A stretch of 64,000 nt of DNA, taken from contig NZ_JAAMQJ010000014.1 in NCBI RefSeq assembly GCF_013523125.1, positions 39,555-103,554 of the forward strand, read 5' to 3'. The notes below the pieces were generated by a model that saw only the letters and a list, made by a program, of their open reading frames with translations, did not search any database and had not been told where the DNA came from. Below, one piece after another: positions 58,628 to 64,000 of the stretch. A program made the translations under genes and the position numbers. Numbering within the stretch: the stretch's first letter is position 1; every line of letters begins with the position of its first letter. Source of the stretch: Pseudomonas entomophila (GTDB taxonomy: Bacteria > Pseudomonadota > Gammaproteobacteria > Pseudomonadales > Pseudomonadaceae).

Positions 58628-59296
58628 TCAGCCGTTGGCCGGACGCCCCCACCGCTCGGCCTCGGGGTACAACAACCCCAGCGTCCGCCGCGCCTGGGCG
58701 GCCTCGAGGTAAGGGAACAGCAGCCTGACCAGGTCATCGATGTCCAGACGCTTGCCTGCCAGCGTGGGCGCACACATCCAGAGCTTGACCTGCAGGTCGC
58801 CGGCGATCGGGTAGGCATGGGGCGCGGCCAATGACTTGAAGCGGATCGGTGTCAGGGCAGGCAAGGCGCTGAACCCTGAGCGACAGAACATCAAGCGAAT
58901 GGTCAGGTGCTTCTGATCGACGTCGAAGCCATCGAAGGTCACCCACGGCACCGGTTCCAGGGCGTTGGCAAAGCACAGCGTGTCGCGGGTCACGGCCAGC
59001 ACGCGTTGCCCATGCCGCCGACGCAGGGCTTCGGCCACCGCCAGACCGCCCAGGCCGGGCAGCAGAAAGACCAGCGCCGTGATCGCCATCAGCAGCAGCA
59101 ACGCCGCCGACAGGTTCGCCGCCAGCATCACCGTCGCCTGCAGGAGCCAGCCACCTACGCCCAGCAGCAGCACGCTCAGCACCGCGCAGGCGATGGCCTT
59201 GTCCAGGGAGGACTCGTAGAGCGTGAACGACTGGGTCGGCCCATCCGCCGCGTCCTGCAGCATGTCCAGATGGGCCTCGCGTGCAGCCTCATCCAT
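58628..59296 (-). CDS. two-helix membrane protein, second of a coupled pair
   Basis: 222 residues from MDEAAREAHLDML. Two helices (AIACAVLSVLLLGVGGWLL; LLLLMAITALVFLLPGLGG) and a C-terminal soluble domain with a PH/GRAM-like strand pattern (RVLAVTRDTLCFANALEPVPWVTFDGFDVDQ). Its start overlaps the stop of the preceding gene by 8 bp, so the two are translated together. No known family recognised. It lies upstream of rhs on the same strand. Confidence 0.75.
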   Translation of the reverse strand: MDEAAREAHLDMLQDAADGPTQSFTLYESSLDKAIACAVLSVLLLGVGGWLLQATVMLAANLSAALLLLMAITALVFLLPGLGGLAVAEALRRRHGQRVLAVTRDTLCFANALEPVPWVTFDGFDVDQKHLTIRLMFCRSGFSALPALTPIRFKSLAAPHAYPIAGDLQVKLWMCAPTLAGKRLDIDDLVRLLFPYLEAAQARRTLGLLYPEAERWGRPANG

Positions 59297-59927
59297 GGCG
59301 CTGCAATCCATCCAGCCGCTGCTGCGCCCGGGCCGCGTCACGGTATGCCCCGAGCAGCGCGGCAACCTCGTCAGCACTCAGCTTGCGCCCGCCCCGGGCC
59401 AAGCCCGCCGAGAGGATGCGCACCTGCCCTTGGTTGGCGTCCACCAGCGCCTGATTGCAGAACGGCTGCATCTTCACCACACGGTGGGTCGGCAGCCCGT
59501 CGGCGTCGCTCAGGTGCAGGGTCTGTTTCAGCATGCCCATGGCTTCCTTGTCCACCTCGAAGTGCTCGACCTTGGCCAGGTCCACCGGGCCGTCCAGGGT
59601 GTCGACGAACAGCTGCCGCCGGGTCAGGCGCATGAACACGTGACGTCCGGCATGGCGGTGCTGCCAGGTGACCCACACGGCGCCCAGCAGGAGAAAGGCG
59701 CAGCAGGCGATCAGGTCGAGACGGCCCATCAGGAGGGTGATGCCTAGCAGCACCAGCAGACCGACCACGGCAACCGGGCCCCAGATCTTGTAGACGGTGG
59801 AATTGGTGAACAGGGTCTCTTCGGGCACGCGCTCGACGACCTGCTGGAGTTCGGTGATGGCGTGTTGGCGTTGGGCGGCGTGGGCGGGGTCGGGCTGGGG
59901 AGAGCCAGGGTGTTCAGGGATGCTCAT
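59289..59927 (-). CDS. two-helix membrane protein, first of a coupled pair
   Basis: 212 residues from MSIPEHPGSPQPD. Two helices (IWGPVAVVGLLVLLGITLLM; LIACCAFLLLGAVWVTW), then a soluble domain (HVFMRLTRRQLFVDTLDGPVDLAKVEHFEVDKEAMGM) built like its partner: a basic loop, strands, then a C-terminal helix (LSADEVAALLGAYRDAA). Shared architecture suggests duplication and a heteromeric complex. Function unknown. Confidence 0.75.
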   Translation of the reverse strand: MSIPEHPGSPQPDPAHAAQRQHAITELQQVVERVPEETLFTNSTVYKIWGPVAVVGLLVLLGITLLMGRLDLIACCAFLLLGAVWVTWQHRHAGRHVFMRLTRRQLFVDTLDGPVDLAKVEHFEVDKEAMGMLKQTLHLSDADGLPTHRVVKMQPFCNQALVDANQGQVRILSAGLARGGRKLSADEVAALLGAYRDAARAQQRLDGLQRHG

Positions 59928-60220
59928 GCGTAAGTCCTGGTCGCGGCCAAAGGCAGGCTGCACGTCGTCACGACTGCACGGCGTCGTCATCGGGGGGCGA
60001 AGAAGCCACCGAGAATGCCGCTCATGGGCGATCTACGGGCAGTGCCGTTGGGCCTGAAATAAAAGAGGACGGACATTGAAGTAGACGAGCGGAGGGCTGG
60101 CAACGGCGGTAGGCGTGCCGCACAACAAATGGACTACTGCTCACAAGGGGACATGCTGCAAGTGTGCGGGAGTTAACACTCAGGGCGTGCCGGATAAACG
60201 CGTGCCGACGCCATGACGGG

Positions 60221-60592
60221 TCACGCCTGATCGGTGATGTAGACCAGCACACTGCTCAGATCGCTCAACACGTCGGCGGCGTCGAGGGTGGCACTGCCGC
60301 TGTCCACTACGAGAAACCCGTCGAATGCTGCCGTGCTGACCAGGGTCAACCGCCCACCGGAGTCGTCTCCCACGGCCACATGCCCCTTGAAGTACGTGGC
60401 GACCTCGAAGGTGCGATTACGCTCTTCGATCTCGTCTGTCGAATAGATCAACACCTGGTCACAGAGAAAAGCGCCATCGTGGCGTTTCCAGCATTCGGCG
60501 ATCCATGACTTACGAGAAAGGCCCATGCGATCGCATACCGCTGCAATAGCCGCCTCGCAAGCGCCTTCGGGGCCCTCGTCAGGATACATCAC
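60221..60592 (-). CDS. small SUKH-like protein
   Basis: 123 residues from MMYPDEGPEGACEAA. The segment TFEVATYFKGHVAVGDDSGGR followed by FLVVDSGSATLD fits the second half of the SUKH/SMI1-KNR4 pattern (a GDDSGG turn before a short strand). Possibly immunity. Normal GC. Gap of 293 bp to the membrane pair, so possibly a separate unit. Confidence 0.6.
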   Translation of the reverse strand: MMYPDEGPEGACEAAIAAVCDRMGLSRKSWIAECWKRHDGAFLCDQVLIYSTDEIEERNRTFEVATYFKGHVAVGDDSGGRLTLVSTAAFDGFLVVDSGSATLDAADVLSDLSSVLVYITDQA

Positions 60593-60713
60593 GGTTCGCC
60601 TCCTTCAGACGTTGACTCCATGCTGACATCATCCGTTGCCGGGCGGGGCTTACGCCAATGCCCTACTGCCCGGCCTGTGACACATTCCAACGCAAGCAGG
60701 GCCCTACCTGCGT

Positions 60714-61767
60714 CTATCGGCGGTAAGAAGGCGTACCTAACGGTATCGGCTGCGGGTTGGCGATGACCCAGTCCACTGCCCGTTCACAGAGTCGATCGCT
60801 GTGTTCGGCAGGGTCGTTGCCGTTCCTCAGTTCAACCGCAGATGCACGGGTTTCGGCCAGTGCCACGTCGCTCAAGGCCACGCCGCTCCCCAGATGCTCT
60901 ACCAGCGCCTTCAGCATCTTCTTGAAATCGGCGTCCCAGTTGGCGCCGCCGTTGTCGTTGATTTCGATCCAGAGGCGACCACTGAGACGGATGACCTCCC
61001 CTTGCACCGTCGCCGCCGCGCCAGAGGACGGCACCAGCCATTCCCACAGTTGCTGATGCTGAGCAGGCCAGCCCTCTGCGGTCACGAGGATCGTGTCCTG
61101 ACCGTTATGGAGCTGACGCGCAGCGACAGGCGGGACATCGAACACGCGATAGAGTGTCATCAGGGCAGCATCGGTGGCTGGCAACGCCTCGGGATTGAAA
61201 CGCGCGCGATGAAACTCGAACTGCTGCCCGATACGCTGCACCTCGGCACGCTCAGCGTCCCCAATGGAAATACCTGCCGCCAACAAAAACCGAGCAATGC
61301 GCGCCATGGCCTCGATGTCCGCATTGGAGGTCGTGAGCAAGGCGAGGTGCAACAGGCTATCGGCCTGCCGAGTACTGACCTCGACATTGGCGCCTCGGCG
61401 GATCAGGTCAGCGACTGCGTCGGCCTTGTGGCTCTTGACCGCTGCCTGCAATGGTGTCTCGCCCTGATAATCCTGGGCCTCGAGATCGGCTCCCAGGTCC
61501 AGTAGCAGGTCGACTCCGCCCTTCCAGCTCGAACTGCGGTGATGCAGCGTCGTTCGTCGGTACTCGTCACGGGCGTCGATGTCCGCGCCCTGCTCCACCA
61601 GCCAGCTCGTCGGGGCAGTTGTAGAAACCGAGTGCCGTGCTCTTGCTGTAGCCGCCGGTGGCCTCGAGGCCGCATGTGTCGAAGACGGCCGTCAACTCGG
61701 TGAGAGACGCCTGCTCCAGCAGATCACCGAAATCCTTGGGGAGGGTTTTTCTTTTTCGTTTGGCCAT
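60714..61767 (-). pseudogene. ankyrin-repeat protein, frameshifted
   Basis: The N-terminal part (61767-61567, MAKRKRKTLPKDFGDLLEQ...CPDELA) and the main frame (61598-60714, ...LVEQGADIDARDEYRRTTLHH...) read as one protein of about 350 residues with at least three ankyrin repeats. They are joined out of frame near 61600, where a GAGCTGGCTGGTGG stretch looks like a small deletion between CTGG repeats. The C-terminal half (about 130-290) is a separate domain (LWIEINDNGGANWDADFKKML). If the base call is right the gene is broken; the downstream frame could still be made from an internal start. Confidence 0.65.
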
Positions 61768-62004
61768 GGGGCGGGCATCGTCCTGATGAGGTAAAGGTTA
61801 ATCATAAGATGATCGATCATCGAGTGCAGGGTTGGGTGGCTCATGGCGGCGGTGCGTGCGATGGGCAGCTGGCACCGGATGTCAGCGACTCAGACGCAGA
61901 CCCCGCTGCCTTGGTAGACTATGCCCATTCCACGCCAAGCGGCTTGATTCAATGCGACACACCTATCGCCGCCCTTTCTGAACTCAGCACGACACGCACC
62001 CTAC

Positions 62005-63015
<1,011 letters not shown>

Positions 63016-63086
63016 GCTGGGATGGAAGGTGCTGGGCGGGTGTGGTGAGCATTTGGGAGATGGGTGGCTGATTTCGTGGGCCCTGC

Positions 63087-63127
63087 GGGCCCACATTAGC
63101 ACTTGGTAGAAACCATAGAATCTCCCA
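63087..63127. repeat. 41-bp dispersed repeat, copy 2
   Basis: Same start GGGCCCACATTAGCACTTGG and end AGAATCTCCCA as the copy at 47782-47822, three internal differences. Confidence 0.8.
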
Positions 63128-63385
63128 CAGGTGACCGCGATTGCCTGCACCACTGCGGCAGGTGAACGACCTCAAAATCGAGCGACAGCAAAGCCTTGGA
63201 TCCTGCCAACCATTACCATGTTCTCTGCACGACAAGGCGGCGGGTAAGCGCTCAAAGAAGGATCGTGCTGCCCTGAGTCACAACTACGGATGTGAGGGCT
63301 TGCCCGCGATAGCAGTGGTAACTCCAACACATGGCCAACAGGATGAAGGCTGACCTGCCAGCCTTGAGTTGAATGGACTGGCCCT

Positions 63386-63617
63386 ATCGCTGGCAAGCCA
63401 GCTCCCACAAAGGGCCAGGGCAGGCTTGAGAAAGGTGGTGGGACGGTTGGCCTCATCGCTGGTAAGCCAGCTCCTACAAAGGGCCAGGGCAGGCTTGAGA
63501 AAGGTGGTGGGACGGCTGGCCTCATCGCTGGCAAGCCAGCTCCCACAAAGGGCCAGGGCAGGCTTGAGAAAGGTGATGAGGCGGCCACCGTCATCGCTGG
63601 CAAGCCAGCTCCCACAG
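63386..63617. repeat. tandem 69-bp repeat with REP cores
   Basis: REP core ATCGCTGGCAAGCCAGCTCC starts at 63386, 63455, 63524 and 63593, exactly 69 bp apart; three spacers of the type AAAGGGCCAGGGCAGGCTTG separate them. Copies differ by only a few bases, so the expansion looks recent. Confidence 0.95.
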
Positions 63618-63687
63618 GTACCTATTTCAAGCAGGCATCACCACGATGGCGACGCCGCCTGTGGGAGCAACTGTCTTCAGCGACCGT

Positions 63688-63999
63688 CTATCGGACTGGA
63701 TCATCCATCCAGTCTTGGTCGTTTTTGATCATGGCGTTGAGGCGTACAGCCAACACCCGCATGCAGGCCACCATGGCAACTTTGGCGCATTTGCCTCGTG
63801 CTCTAAGGGCTGCATACCTGGCTTTGAATACTGGGTTGAATCGAGTCATGCTCAACACGCACATGTACAACGTACGACGTAGCCTGCCGCGACCACCATA
63901 GATATGTCGCTCACCCGTCTTGTCGCCGCTGTCATTGTTGAAGGGTGCTACACCGACAAGTGCAGCGATATGCTTCCCACTCACTGATCCAAGTTCAGG
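63688..63999 (-). mobile_element. IS110-family transposase, C-terminal part, continues beyond window
   Basis: About 104 residues of the Transposase_20 domain: PELGSVSGKHIAALVGVAPF, NDSGDKTGERHIYGGRGRLRR, TRFNPVFKARYAALRARGKCAKVAMVACMRVLAVRLNAM. The frame is open to the right edge; the GTG at 63984 is an internal codon. Whether the element is complete cannot be told. It abuts the 69-bp REP array. Confidence 0.92.
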
Positions 64000-64000
64000 C

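Larger units (their letters stand above)
63016..63687. other. repeat-dominated intergenic region
   Basis: 672 bp without a real gene: the 41-bp dispersed repeat, a REP half-site near 63298, then four REP cores at a 69-bp period. Because 69 is a multiple of three, both strands show long repetitive open frames that are not genes. Confidence 0.75.

Noticed and set aside
58226..58728. Overlapping short frames on both strands upstream of rhs
   Set aside because: None has a ribosome site or family pattern; treated as promoter region.
63386..63617. Possible CRISPR array from regular 69-bp spacing
   Set aside because: The spacers are repeated too and the repeated core is a REP palindrome; no cas genes.
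63369..63728. Repetitive plus- and minus-strand frames with repeating RAGLRKVVGRL-type peptides
   Set aside because: Product of the 69-bp REP array (a multiple of three); no ribosome site and no start logic.

Overview
This is chromosomal DNA of a Pseudomonas, most likely of the P. putida/P. entomophila group (genus confident, group inferred). Supporting evidence: the oprF-sigX-cmpX-crfX cluster, a divergent ppsA/ppsR pair, a GDH-180 type glutamate dehydrogenase gdhB, rmf, high GC with strong GC3, and many Pseudomonas-type REP elements.

Layout. 1-6.4 kb: a BvgS-like hybrid kinase cut by the window edge, then a LysR regulator facing an MHS-family transporter and a ModA-like binding protein, then yggL. 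6.6-21.7 kb: core genes dacB, rlmKL, rmf, pyrD, oprF, sigX, cmpX, crfX, zntB, rraA, an alpha/beta hydrolase, ppsA and ppsR. 21.8-32.2 kb: gdhB, then a looser set of LysE exporter, two SDR enzymes, a LysR regulator, a glyoxalase-like protein and small unknowns. A heptamer microsatellite sits just upstream of the LysE gene. 32.2-36.5 kb: a PAS/PAS hybrid kinase and a divergent MFS exporter, bracketed by two 142-bp inverted copies of a REP-containing element. 36.9-47.6 kb: an orphan AceE-like dehydrogenase with a divergent MarR regulator and two operator-like palindromes; a DUF2254 membrane protein; nhaA; and a flavin monooxygenase with its divergent sigma-54 activator, including a recognisable -24/-12 promoter and dyad sites.

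47.6-61.8 kb is the accessory region. A PAAR-Rhs protein carries a C-terminal AHH nuclease tip. Its stop codon overlaps the start of an Imm11/DUF1629-like immunity gene. Downstream on the same strand lie a decayed second Rhs core fragment, a 269-residue protein of unknown family, a paralogue of the cognate immunity protein, a SUKH (SMI1/KNR4) protein and a frameshifted Imm-like gene, all in AT-rich DNA. Upstream lie two overlapping genes for two-helix membrane proteins, another SUKH-like protein and a frameshifted ankyrin gene. This reads as a polymorphic-toxin locus that has repeatedly exchanged tips and kept old immunity genes. The tightly coupled membrane pair is the least explained part.

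62-64 kb: dusA, a block of tandem 69-bp REP-type repeats, and the 3' end of an IS110-family transposase running off the window. No rRNA, tRNA or CRISPR array was seen.
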